NCBI GenBank assembly: GCA_964342805.1
Contig: CAYFHQ010000114.1
Location: 1-11,664, forward strand
Reading direction: 5' to 3'
DNA: 11,664 nt
Source: CAYFHQ01 sp964342805
GTDB taxonomy: Bacteria > Bacillota > Clostridia > Peptostreptococcales > Acidaminobacteraceae
Shown here: one piece after another, positions 1-6,647 of the stretch
Numbering within the stretch: the stretch's first letter is position 1
Layout: each line of letters opens with the position of its first letter
Notes under the pieces: model-generated
Databases searched by the model: none
What the model was told of the DNA's origin: nothing
What the model saw: the letters and a program-made list of their open reading frames with translations, nothing else
Translations under genes and position numbers: made by a program

Positions 1-75
1 CGTGTAGCGGATGTCTAGGTTCTTGTAGGTGTCTGATTGGAAAAATGGGTGGTCCTTGGTGATTTTTTGAAACAT
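1..75 (-). CDS. 5' end of an unrecognised gene, cut by the window edge
   Basis: Only the first 25 codons are visible; the protein begins MFQKITKDHPFFQSD and continues past base 1. The ATG at 75-73 is supported by a strong Shine-Dalgarno stretch (AAGGGGGAAATC immediately before ATG on the minus strand). It lies 35 bp downstream of the stop of the preceding hypothetical gene, with no terminator between, so it is probably the fifth gene of the operon that starts at the promoter near 2153-2181. The visible residues are charged and aromatic, with no signal peptide or membrane segment. I do not recognise the family from so short a piece. Confidence 0.6.
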   Translation of the reverse strand, partial: MFQKITKDHPFFQSDTYKNLDIRYT

Positions 76-110
76 GATTTCCCCCTTTTGGTGTGTTACC
101 GTGGTGTCTT

Positions 111-524
111 CTATTTAAGTTTGTAAGTTGCATTCACTTTCTTTTCAAGATGAATGCCGTGGAAAACTAACTGGGTCTGTTTGCTTGCGACTGGCAGGTT
201 GCCAACACAGGCCTTAAAGGTCATTTCGTCCTTTATATATTCATCTACGGGACCATGATCTCCTAGATACATCACTATGCCTGAAGATTTATTGCTTGGA
301 AGTTCAACCTGAATGGATGCTAGATTGCTTGTTGTCCTGTAAATTAAGAAAACGTCTTTTACTTGGCCACTAAATTCTGCCTCTATGTAAGCCTCCTCTT
401 TCTCACTGCTAGCAAGCAGGAGCCGTTGGGAGGGCATGAGATAGCGGTCCACTGACACAAGCTGCTTCAACTCTATGTAGACCAGGTCTCCCTCAAGGGA
501 CTCAAAAACCACGGTCTTATTCAA
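111..524 (-). CDS. Hypothetical protein, 137 aa, TTG start overlapping the upstream stop
   Basis: I do not recognise this protein. It has no cysteine-rich motif, no signal peptide and no membrane segment. It shows many short alternating hydrophobic/polar stretches (for example VYIELKQLVSV near the start and TQLVFHGIHL near the end), which suggests a beta-rich soluble domain. The chosen start is TTG at 524-522, which overlaps the TGA stop (523-521) of the preceding gene as TTGA, so translation is probably coupled. The ribosome-binding site is weak (AGAAAG, inside the end of the upstream gene). A later ATG at residue 30 is possible but would lose part of the apparent fold. The tight coupling to the 167-aa hypothetical protein suggests that the two act together. 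Function is unknown. Confidence 0.62.
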   Translation of the reverse strand: MNKTVVFESLEGDLVYIELKQLVSVDRYLMPSQRLLLASSEKEEAYIEAEFSGQVKDVFLIYRTTSNLASIQVELPSNKSSGIVMYLGDHGPVDEYIKDEMTFKACVGNLPVASKQTQLVFHGIHLEKKVNATYKLK

Positions 525-1024
525 GGGCTTTCTAGGTCAAACACAAGGTCGGTGATTTCATTGGTTTCTATTACCCTATAGGGAATGCGACGGACGTCTT
601 GATAGAGGTGTACTTGTTGAATGTCGCTAATTTCTTGTAGGGACGGATGGCCAGTATAGACCAAACGTCTCTTATTCATTTGTGGCCATGGTGGGACCAA
701 ACGTTTATCTTCTGATGAAAAGGTCAAATCCTCAGTGGTTTGCTTGTAACGAACCATGGTTTTGATAAACTCAAGTTTCATTCCATTAATGTCAAGGTCA
801 AAATGTTCCAAACCATAGTCTGCGGATGGACCTCCCATGATTACATCTGAAAGGGAAAGCAGTCGATCTTCCATGTAATCAAGGAAGTACTCCAAGTGAA
901 TTTCACGGTCGAGGATCATCAGCCTATGAACGTAGAATTGATATGGGCCCACTTGAAGGAGTTTTTCGATATAGTAGACCTGGTGGTCATTTTTCTTCTT
1001 CCTCAGGCGCTTAAATAAGTCCAT
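521..1024 (-). CDS. Hypothetical protein, 167 aa
   Basis: I do not recognise this protein. The open frame extends upstream to 1117, but that extension overlaps the GNAT gene. The ATG at 1024-1022 is preferred because it follows a Shine-Dalgarno site (AAGGAGA about 11 bases upstream) and sits 19 bp after the GNAT stop. The protein starts with a very basic stretch (MDLFKRLRKKKNDHQ) and then has alternating hydrophobic/polar segments typical of beta sheet. It also has an acidic, aromatic middle part (LEYFLDYMED, then GGPSADYGLEHFDLDING). There is no signal peptide and no membrane helix. Its TGA stop overlaps the TTG start of the next gene. It is the third gene of an operon after a SAM methyltransferase and a GNAT, which gives no clear functional clue. 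Confidence 0.68.
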   Translation of the reverse strand: MDLFKRLRKKKNDHQVYYIEKLLQVGPYQFYVHRLMILDREIHLEYFLDYMEDRLLSLSDVIMGGPSADYGLEHFDLDINGMKLEFIKTMVRYKQTTEDLTFSSEDKRLVPPWPQMNKRRLVYTGHPSLQEISDIQQVHLYQDVRRIPYRVIETNEITDLVFDLESP

Positions 1025-1043
1025 AGACCCTGTGTCTCCTTCG

Positions 1044-1520
1044 TCACTCCTTAACCATAAAAAAGCCCATTTCCTCTTGTGCCCTGTAGCCCACTTTTTC
1101 ATACAAGGCTTTTGCATGGGGGTTGGTCACGTTTAGTCGACATTGACTTGCCCCGTGGTGGTCTCTCATTTGGTCACAAGTTTCCATGAGGGCTTGAGCC
1201 AGGCCCTGCCTCCGGTAGTCGGGGTGGACCCATAATTCGTCAACATAGATTACCCCACTGGGCCACCTGGGGCCAATTTTGGCCATGTAGTGCATTTGAA
1301 TCCAGCCCACCATGACTTGATCGACCTCAACGGCGAAAACATGGAAGGTGTCCCTTGTGAGTTCCTTGCAGACTTGCTCAAGTTTAGGGTCATTATCTTT
1401 ATTGCCGCCATGGTGGTTTAGCGTTTGGTCTATCGGTTGTCGCTGACCAGTCATTCGCCATTGCACCATGGCTTCAAAGGCCCTGTAGTTGTCTGGTGTT
1501 ATTCTAATAATGTCTGCCAT
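1044..1520 (-). CDS. GNAT family N-acetyltransferase
   Basis: This 158-aa protein has the single-domain GNAT layout and would transfer an acetyl group from acetyl-CoA to an amine; the substrate is unknown. The core is visible in order: strand beta-4 (VIYVDELWVHPDY, about residues 90-102), the acetyl-CoA pyrophosphate loop RRQGLAQAL (103-111, the R-x-x-G-x-A motif), strand beta-5 (QCRLNVTNPHA, about 126-136) and the C-terminal LYEKVGY (139-145). The ATG at 1520-1518 follows GAGGG with 5-6 bases spacing, and this Shine-Dalgarno overlaps the stop codon of the upstream methyltransferase gene, 8 bp away. It is therefore the second gene of that operon. The N-terminal 40 residues, with a short His-rich stretch (NHHGGNKDND), are less typical and may shape the acceptor site. 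Confidence 0.9.
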   Translation of the reverse strand: MADIIRITPDNYRAFEAMVQWRMTGQRQPIDQTLNHHGGNKDNDPKLEQVCKELTRDTFHVFAVEVDQVMVGWIQMHYMAKIGPRWPSGVIYVDELWVHPDYRRQGLAQALMETCDQMRDHHGASQCRLNVTNPHAKALYEKVGYRAQEEMGFFMVKE

Positions 1521-1528
1521 TTGACCCT

Positions 1529-2095
1529 CTATTTCTTCTTTAGTAGGTAGGTGTTAAAGGTCCCTCTTTGATCATGGGCCTCTTCCTCATGAATAATGTC
1601 AAAATGTGTCCGAAGGATGGCCATATCCTCAGGATAGATCAGTTCATTCTCACCAATGCGCTCATTGGTTTCATGTCGGTGGCCGAAACCCGTTACCAGG
1701 ACGCAGCCTTGGTCTGCAATGTAATGGTGTAACTCTCCTAGGAGGTCCCTGGACAAGCGATAGTGGCAAATGACTGCATTATCGTATGTTTCAAGGCCAA
1801 CCAAGGCTTTTGGACTAGTTAAGTCCACTTGCATGGTGCTTAAGCGGGTTGAAGACTGGGAGGCAAAGCTTTCTAAGCGTTCCAGACCAGCTTGACTGAA
1901 ATCAAGTGCAGTTACTTCAAAGCCTTGATCCAATAGGAAGAGGGTGTTCCTTCCGTCCCCACACGCTAAATCTACAACTGACCCTTTTTTTAGAAGGTGG
2001 CAAAGTTCTACCAAAACAGCCTCTGGTGCCAGGGGCTGTTTTCCTCTGCTGGTAAACTTCTGATCCCAAAAGTCTTGATTCCCCATATACTCCAT
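1529..2095 (-). CDS. Class I SAM-dependent methyltransferase
   Basis: This 188-aa protein is a minimal Rossmann-fold methyltransferase. Motif I is VVDLACGDGRNT (about residues 40-51), with the glycine-rich SAM loop. The acidic end of strand beta-2 is D65 in VTALDFS, which should bind the ribose hydroxyls. A further acidic residue follows strand beta-3 (QVDLTS, D91). Motif IV is a variant (TYDNAVICHY, about 103-112). The size and the FWDQKF opening resemble TehB/UbiE-like small-molecule methyltransferases. The substrate is not deducible. The first ATG (2095-2093) is chosen because GAGGGGGATC lies at good spacing; an ATG three codons later has its SD-like GGAG too close. It is the first gene after the near-consensus promoter at 2153-2181, leaving an untranslated leader of roughly 50 bases. 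Confidence 0.88.
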   Translation of the reverse strand: MEYMGNQDFWDQKFTSRGKQPLAPEAVLVELCHLLKKGSVVDLACGDGRNTLFLLDQGFEVTALDFSQAGLERLESFASQSSTRLSTMQVDLTSPKALVGLETYDNAVICHYRLSRDLLGELHHYIADQGCVLVTGFGHRHETNERIGENELIYPEDMAILRTHFDIIHEEEAHDQRGTFNTYLLKKK

Positions 2096-2152
2096 GTGAT
2101 CCCCCTCACCTTCGATCCAATAAAATAATTAGAATGTTTATATATTTGTCAT

Positions 2153-2181
2153 ATTATAGTGAAAATGATGGGTCTTGTAAA
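2153..2181 (-). promoter_or_regulatory. Sigma-A type promoter for the methyltransferase operon
   Basis: Read on the minus strand, the -35 box TTTACA (2181-2176) is followed by a 17-bp spacer and a perfect -10 box TATAAT (2158-2153). Only one base departs from the sigma-70/sigma-A consensus and the spacing is optimal. It lies between the intrinsic terminator of the upstream gene and the methyltransferase start. Transcription should begin near 2146, giving an AT-rich leader of about 50 bases. I saw no convincing operator palindrome over it. Confidence 0.82.
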
Positions 2182-2203
2182 GGAAATAATGGAATTGTAA
2201 GGC

Positions 2204-2258
2204 AAAAACAAGAAAAGCCCTTGGACCTAATATGGGTATCTATTTAGGCCAAGAGCTT
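2204..2258 (-). terminator. Rho-independent terminator after the GNAT gene
   Basis: On the minus strand, AAGCTCTTGGCCTAA (2258-2244) pairs with TTAGGTCCAAGGGCTT (2230-2215). This gives a stem of about 15 bp with one G-U pair and one bulged base around a 13-base loop. It is followed by the U-rich run TTTTCTTGTTTTT. The stem starts about 5 bp past the stop codon at 2263, so it ends the central run of genes and insulates the next promoter. Confidence 0.88.
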
Positions 2259-2262
2259 GCAG

Positions 2263-2835
2263 TTAATCTATCCGTTTTCTCATGAGCATTTGGGTCGTCC
2301 CCAACATGGTGACCTGGTCAAATCCGAAATCCTCAAATAGGGCTACCTTACCTGCATACTGGGGTTTGTTAGAGCCAGCAACCACCAAGGGAAAAGCCTC
2401 CACAATCCCACCACCATCAGCTTGGATGGTTTCGAGCACATGGCCAAGGAGAAGGCGAACAAGCCCCCGCTTCCTATGGTCCTTGTCCACAAAGAAGCAG
2501 GCAACACGCCAGTCTGGTTGCAGGTCAGGCGGGATGTCCCATTTTTTATAGGTTCTGCCCCGGTCATACTGTTCGAAGTAAGAAGCAGGGCCATAGTGGC
2601 ACCAACCAATGGGTTCAATCCCCTCATAAAGAATAAGTCCTGCAGAACGACCAGCCATCACTTGGTCGTAGTGGGCTGCCTTTCGTTCATCTTTAGACAA
2701 GGAATTGAAGACCGTTGACGACAAGCGGTGGAACATACACCAGCATCCTCCACGAACCCCCTTGTGCTTGTCAAAGAGGATTTCAAAGTCACACCAGGTG
2801 TCTGGAGACATCTTTTCAACATGGAATGCAGACAT
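2263..2835 (-). CDS. GNAT family N-acetyltransferase with an N-terminal GCWCM motif
   Basis: This 190-aa protein is assigned to the GNAT fold. Its acetyl-CoA motif A is VACFFVDKDHRKRGLVRLLL (residues 111-130), with the R-x-x-G-x-x loop, followed by a GGGIVEAFP strand and a C-terminal ALFEDFGF (165-172). An unusual N-terminal motif, GGCWCMF (29-35), is characteristic of an uncharacterised GNAT subfamily. GWCHYGP (77-83) probably lies on the acceptor side. The frame stays open to 2874, but the ATG at 2835-2833 has a perfect Shine-Dalgarno (AAGGAGG, 4 bases spacing), and the longer start would overlap the upstream GNAT gene. It begins 13 bp after that gene's stop and is followed directly by a strong terminator, so it is the last gene of the run. 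The substrate is unknown. Confidence 0.88.
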   Translation of the reverse strand: MSAFHVEKMSPDTWCDFEILFDKHKGVRGGCWCMFHRLSSTVFNSLSKDERKAAHYDQVMAGRSAGLILYEGIEPIGWCHYGPASYFEQYDRGRTYKKWDIPPDLQPDWRVACFFVDKDHRKRGLVRLLLGHVLETIQADGGGIVEAFPLVVAGSNKPQYAGKVALFEDFGFDQVTMLGTTQMLMRKRID

Positions 2836-2839
2836 GGGG

Positions 2840-2846
2840 CCTCCTT
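2840..2846 (-). promoter_or_regulatory. Ribosome-binding site deciding the start of the GCWCM-type GNAT
   Basis: AAGGAGG (minus strand, 2846-2840) lies 4 bases before the ATG at 2835. It decides in favour of the 190-aa product over a 203-aa reading that starts at 2874. The same 13 bases AGGAGGCCCCATG also precede the DUF6886-like gene at 7193-7181. Confidence 0.75.
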
Positions 2847-2848
2847 TC

Positions 2849-3376
2849 TTACAGGTGGATTCTGTAGAGTACATGGGGACACAAGGGGTCTGACTGGCTC
2901 AGCTTGGGGTGGTCAAAGACCAGGTCCTTATGCATACCGATTTTCTCCATAACGGCTATGGAGGGGGTATTGATGACTGAGGTAAAGGAGCAAATGTCCT
3001 TTAGACCAAGCACTCCCTTGGCATAGATTAGGCAAGCTTTTGCCCCTTCAGTGGCATATCCCCTGGACCAATATACATCGTCTAACCGCCAACCAATTTC
3101 TATACAGGGAGTGAATGGTGCATCAAAACTGGCCATTTGGAAACCAATGAAGCCTATGAAGTCACCGGTTTCTTTCAGTTCAACCGCCCAAAGGCCATAG
3201 CCATGGGTCTCGAAGTGACCCTCTATCCGGTCCACCATGGCAGCGGACTGATCAGGGCTAGGAATATTGGGAAAGTACTTCATAACACTGGCCTTACTAT
3301 TCATGTGGGCAAAAGGAGCCTTGTCCCCTTCCTTCCAACGACGAAATCCTAATCGGTCTGATTCGAATGTGTACAT
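2849..3376 (-). CDS. RimJ/RimL-type GNAT N-acetyltransferase
   Basis: This 175-aa protein has the layout of the RimJ/RimL branch (Acetyltransf_3). It opens with an ESDRLGFRRW strand (residues 5-14), followed by FIGFIGFQ (73-80) and CIEIGWRL (91-98). The acetyl-CoA loop is YWSRGYATEGAKA (102-114). SVINTPSIAVMEKIGMHK (133-150) carries the conserved Asn-Ser pair and the helix-Gly ending. Members acetylate protein N-termini such as ribosomal proteins, or small amines; which applies here cannot be told. The ATG at 3376 follows AAAGGA with 8 bases spacing. The gene lies 105 bp after the peptidase stop. I found neither a convincing promoter nor a terminator in that gap, so it may share the upstream transcript. 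Its stop is 13 bp before the next GNAT gene. Confidence 0.9.
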   Translation of the reverse strand: MYTFESDRLGFRRWKEGDKAPFAHMNSKASVMKYFPNIPSPDQSAAMVDRIEGHFETHGYGLWAVELKETGDFIGFIGFQMASFDAPFTPCIEIGWRLDDVYWSRGYATEGAKACLIYAKGVLGLKDICSFTSVINTPSIAVMEKIGMHKDLVFDHPKLSQSDPLCPHVLYRIHL

Positions 3377-3481
3377 TGGGATATTCCTTTCTTTTCGAAG
3401 ACAATAGTCTGATGAGCAGATAACAGCCTGATGAAATGTAGTACTTTCGACACGCAGTTTGATTATTTAACACTCACTCTG

Positions 3482-4726
3482 CTAAATGACCTCCAGAGAC
3501 CACTTGTTTAACATATCCACTTCATACAAACAAGCTTCAACAAATGAACGTGTGTCTTCTTTGTCAGAATGAAGGCATATCACATCAACAAAGTGCTCAA
3601 AATCAATTGGAAGCTCATGGAAATCATCAATTACCTGGGTCAGAGCTTTATCAAGTTGAGTTCTACCCATCTGGTCCTCCAGCTGGTGGATAAGGTAGGC
3701 TCCTATCGTATAACTCAAATCACCAAGTTCATGGGCACCAAACTCTCGAATGGCCACAGCTTGCTCAAGTTTAGCCCATTGGTCCTTAAAACGACCCATT
3801 CGCTTTTTGATCACTTGATCCTTATACTCTAAACCCTTTAGGTGCTCCATGACTCGATCTTCCATATAACATGTAATGGCTTCATCGAAAAACCGGCAGC
3901 GTTGTACCAAACCGTCAGCCTTAGGATTCCAACCCAAGTGGGCATATTCATGGATAAAATGGCTCAAGTAGTGGGGTGACCCAAAGGCACTAGAGGCCAT
4001 AAAGATAATCCCCTCCTGTACATAGGAGCCCAGGCTTGCCTCCATACCAACAATCTTTTGGTCAGGGCGGATGTTACGCTCACCAAAGGTCTGGTTTAAG
4101 AATTCTATTCCTTGAGCAGATTGATCAATGAAGTCTGTAAGGTCCGTTTTGTCTTCTTGTAGGTAAACGGTACCAAGGGGTGTCTCTTGGCTTTTAAAAA
4201 TTCCAATGGCAGCACTGATGTTCAAGTTGCTACCTTCGAAATTGAAGAGCCCTTCTTGGTTTCCAGAGTTGTTATGGACATCATCTAAGTTTGACAGAAC
4301 TACATAGTCGCTGGGAGCACGCACAGTAAGTTCAAAAGGCCCTTTTGCCTGCTTGGTATAATAGTTCATTTCTTCTGTACAGAACAAGGGATAGCAAAAG
4401 GTCTCAAACCGTAAAAGAGAAAAATTGGGTCCAATGGTCTCCTTTGCATAAGGCGTTGAGCCCGTTGACCCATCGAGTACACCCGTGTATGTGATTTTAA
4501 CTTCCTGGCCCAGTGGCAGGTCATAGCAGGCAACCTTATAGTCAAACAAGCGCGGTATGGTAACTTGCTTACAAACAAGGTTAACCTCTTGTCCGTCAAC
4601 CAATGCTTGGTCAATAACAAAAGACCGGTTGAGATAGAAGCGGTTTGACACCCGGTCTTGTCTTTGAAGGGTCCAGACCCCACGGATTTTTCCTTCCTCT
4701 GGTCTTATCTGAAAATCAAATTTCAT
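3482..4726 (-). CDS. M1-family-like zinc metallopeptidase (gluzincin), 414 aa
   Basis: The zinc site is complete: HEYAH (residues 259-263) is followed by exactly 18 residues and then the third ligand E282 in FFDEAITCY. This is the HEXXH-x18-E signature of M1 aminopeptidases. A later SYTIGAYLIHQL (about 338-349) matches the region holding the M1 catalytic tyrosine (Y339). The exopeptidase GAMEN loop is not canonical; GMEAS (about 227-231) lies at the expected distance before HEXXH. The N-terminal 200 residues are beta-rich, as in the M1 bowl domain. At 414 residues it lacks the large C-terminal helical domain of classical members (usually 600-900 aa). There is no signal peptide or membrane helix, so it should be cytoplasmic. 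The ATG at 4726 follows AAGGAGGGGG and is 21 bp after the sialidase-like gene. Confidence 0.85.
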   Translation of the reverse strand: MKFDFQIRPEEGKIRGVWTLQRQDRVSNRFYLNRSFVIDQALVDGQEVNLVCKQVTIPRLFDYKVACYDLPLGQEVKITYTGVLDGSTGSTPYAKETIGPNFSLLRFETFCYPLFCTEEMNYYTKQAKGPFELTVRAPSDYVVLSNLDDVHNNSGNQEGLFNFEGSNLNISAAIGIFKSQETPLGTVYLQEDKTDLTDFIDQSAQGIEFLNQTFGERNIRPDQKIVGMEASLGSYVQEGIIFMASSAFGSPHYLSHFIHEYAHLGWNPKADGLVQRCRFFDEAITCYMEDRVMEHLKGLEYKDQVIKKRMGRFKDQWAKLEQAVAIREFGAHELGDLSYTIGAYLIHQLEDQMGRTQLDKALTQVIDDFHELPIDFEHFVDVICLHSDKEDTRSFVEACLYEVDMLNKWSLEVI

Positions 4727-4747
4727 AACTTCCCCCTCCTTATCTAC

Positions 4748-5719
4748 CTATACCTCATCCAACCGCTTCACATATACAAGCCCAGTGTTTTGGCCCTGTA
4801 GGTAGCCACTAACCCAAAGGCAACCATCATTCAAACGGGTAATCCCACTTATACCAAAGTCACTTTTTAAAGCCACAGGTGGACCTTGTACCTTCAAGGT
4901 TTCAAAAACAGACTTTCGTGGAGTACCACTGACTAGTTCCAGAGACACTTTGTTTAAGAGGACGTCCTTGTTCATTCGGTTTTTTTGAGCAAAGACAAGG
5001 TCCCTACCAAAACCTATGGTCAAGTTGTCACCACAGCGATTTATGCAGGGTTTATGTCCTCCCTTAAAGGGCAATTTAACAGGTTTGGTCCAAGTTTCAC
5101 CCTCATCCCTACTCAAGGATTGATAGAGGTCCCAACCATCATCTGCAGCATTTCTCAGCAAGGCCATAAGGGTCCCGTCATCCAAGAGAACCAGTTCTGA
5201 TCCTATGAAGTGACAACCATCCACATGAAAGGGCCTGGCTGACCGCCTCCAGTCTTTTAATGAAGGGAAACTCATATGGACCCACTCCTGGTAATAGCCC
5301 GTCTGTGGGTTCTTCTCAAAGGTGAGTAAGAGGACTTTACCACTGGGCAAAAGGAGGGGTGCACTGCAAAGACTTCCCTCTATCCCCGTTTCTATATACT
5401 CTGTGTCACCACTTGTATGAGGACAAAAATAAACAATGTCCCCATGGCCATGGAGGGTCTGGGCAGAAACGAAGAAGACAATTGGCTCGCTGGCCCCCTT
5501 CAGAAAGCGGGGATTATGCCAGTAAGGGACGCCCCTTGTGTCCCTCCCCAAAGAAATCGTTCGGTCGAGCGCATCTTCTGAAAAGGTCTTTAGTAAGAGT
5601 CGCGTATAGGTGGTTGTTTCAATGTCCTCAGCTTCCGTATAGGTCATGTAGAGGTGGTCACCGTCTGACCAAAGGTCAGGCAGAGTTTCATAGGTAGACT
5701 TGATCTCAGCAGTATACAT
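4748..5719 (-). CDS. Sialidase-like beta-propeller protein
   Basis: This 323-aa protein contains a perfect Asp-box, SRDEGETW (residues 203-210; S-x-D-x-G-x-T-W), the turn motif of sialidase/BNR propellers. Repeated strand patterns occur throughout (LLLPSGKVLLLTF 122-134, LVLLDDGTLMALLRN 176-190, SGITRLNDGCLWVSGY 291-306). Only one Asp-box is clear, and I could not confirm the three-arginine cluster or the Tyr/Glu pair of true sialidases. The role may therefore be glycan binding or a related hydrolase. No signal peptide is present, which is unusual for exported sialidases. The frame is open to 5791, but the ATG at 5719 has AAAGGGG 7 bases upstream and lies 1 bp after the phosphotransferase stop. 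That makes it the fifth gene of a tightly packed run. Confidence 0.72.
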   Translation of the reverse strand: MYTAEIKSTYETLPDLWSDGDHLYMTYTEAEDIETTTYTRLLLKTFSEDALDRTISLGRDTRGVPYWHNPRFLKGASEPIVFFVSAQTLHGHGDIVYFCPHTSGDTEYIETGIEGSLCSAPLLLPSGKVLLLTFEKNPQTGYYQEWVHMSFPSLKDWRRSARPFHVDGCHFIGSELVLLDDGTLMALLRNAADDGWDLYQSLSRDEGETWTKPVKLPFKGGHKPCINRCGDNLTIGFGRDLVFAQKNRMNKDVLLNKVSLELVSGTPRKSVFETLKVQGPPVALKSDFGISGITRLNDGCLWVSGYLQGQNTGLVYVKRLDEV

Positions 5720-5720
5720 G

Positions 5721-6647
5721 CTAAACCCCTTTAAACCGTTCAAAGGCCGTGGAATCATACCATTTGGGGATATGACTCTGGAAACGATCATAAGACGCTA
5801 CAATTAACTTGGCCTGTTCTACCATATTGTCGACTTCCTCCTGGCCAAAGGCCTTGGCCCAGGGTATGGAGGACAACTGATTGGCCCCAATATAGACAGC
5901 AAGGAGCCTAAAAAAATCGTCAGGTATGTCTCCATCAAAATAGCCGTCTATGCGGCCCGTAGCAAAGAGCGGACTATAGTAGGCACACCAGGTAATCCGG
6001 TTAAACTCTTCCCAGGGGTCACCCAGGTCCAGGCGGTTAAAATCAACGACGCCCAGTTGATTGGACCCATCGAGGACCATGTTGCCAATATGGTAGTCCC
6101 CATGTTGGAAAGTGATGGGCCGGTCAGCGAGTAAGTGGCGATTTTGCTGGATAAAGTGGATCATTTGCTCAAATCCATCCACTTCAAGGCCACAGTCCAG
6201 GTAGGACTTGAGTTTGCCATCGATCTTCCGGTTGTACCGGTCAGCCCATGTCCAGGATGGCCTTGGGTGGTCAATGCTGTGAATGACTTTTAGGATTTGC
6301 CCTGACAGGACGCCCAGTTGGTACTGGGTTTTGTCATCCAGTCCGGGTAGTATGCCAATGGCCTCCTGGCCTTCAACCCATGTCAAAAGCATATAAACCC
6401 CTCGCCCCTGGTCACAAGTACCAAAGTCAACGGGTTTGGACACGGGGATGTCATAGTCCTTTAAAGCCAGTAGCAGGTTATACTCCCCTTCTTTTTTCTT
6501 GAGGTGCTTGCCGGCTGTTACCCGGAGCAAGTAAGCCCCTCCGTCTTTGGTAACCACCTTGTACTTTTCGTCTTCAGACCAGCCCGCTGTAATGGGTGTG
6601 ATTGAAGCCCACTCCTGTCGTCCTGGTATATCATTAATTGCAATCAT
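5721..6647 (-). CDS. APH-family phosphotransferase (aminoglycoside/choline kinase-like)
   Basis: This 308-aa protein has the protein-kinase-like APH fold. The N-lobe carries the ATP-contact region YLLRVT (residues 39-44) with a likely E-helix after it (EGEYNLLLALK). The hinge is MLLTWVEGQ (86-94). The catalytic Brenner loop is HGDYHIGN (182-189, catalytic D184), and the metal-binding DFN is VVDFNRLDLGDPWEEF (200-215, D202). Family members phosphorylate aminoglycosides, macrolides, choline or homoserine; the substrate here is open. The frame extends to 6686, but the ATG at 6647-6645 has GGAGG 4 bases upstream. That start overlaps the upstream stop as ATGA, which implies translational coupling to the DUF6886-like gene. 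Its own stop lies 1 bp before the sialidase-like start. Confidence 0.9.
   Translation of the reverse strand: MIAINDIPGRQEWASITPITAGWSEDEKYKVVTKDGGAYLLRVTAGKHLKKKEGEYNLLLALKDYDIPVSKPVDFGTCDQGRGVYMLLTWVEGQEAIGILPGLDDKTQYQLGVLSGQILKVIHSIDHPRPSWTWADRYNRKIDGKLKSYLDCGLEVDGFEQMIHFIQQNRHLLADRPITFQHGDYHIGNMVLDGSNQLGVVDFNRLDLGDPWEEFNRITWCAYYSPLFATGRIDGYFDGDIPDDFFRLLAVYIGANQLSSIPWAKAFGQEEVDNMVEQAKLIVASYDRFQSHIPKWYDSTAFERFKGV

Noticed and set aside
2282..3352. Several plus-strand and alternate minus-strand frames of 62-98 codons across the two GNAT genes
   Set aside because: All overlap two well-supported GNAT genes, show no family motifs and have no convincing start sites.
3377..3481. Integron attC-like site in the 105-bp gap (a GTTAAAT heptamer is present)
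   Set aside because: No matching RYYYAAC partner at a suitable distance and no long imperfect palindrome; a single heptamer is expected by chance.
3377..3481. Promoter in front of the RimJ-like GNAT gene
   Set aside because: The best candidates (TACATT with ATCAAA, or TTATCT) match too poorly in box sequence or spacing to call.
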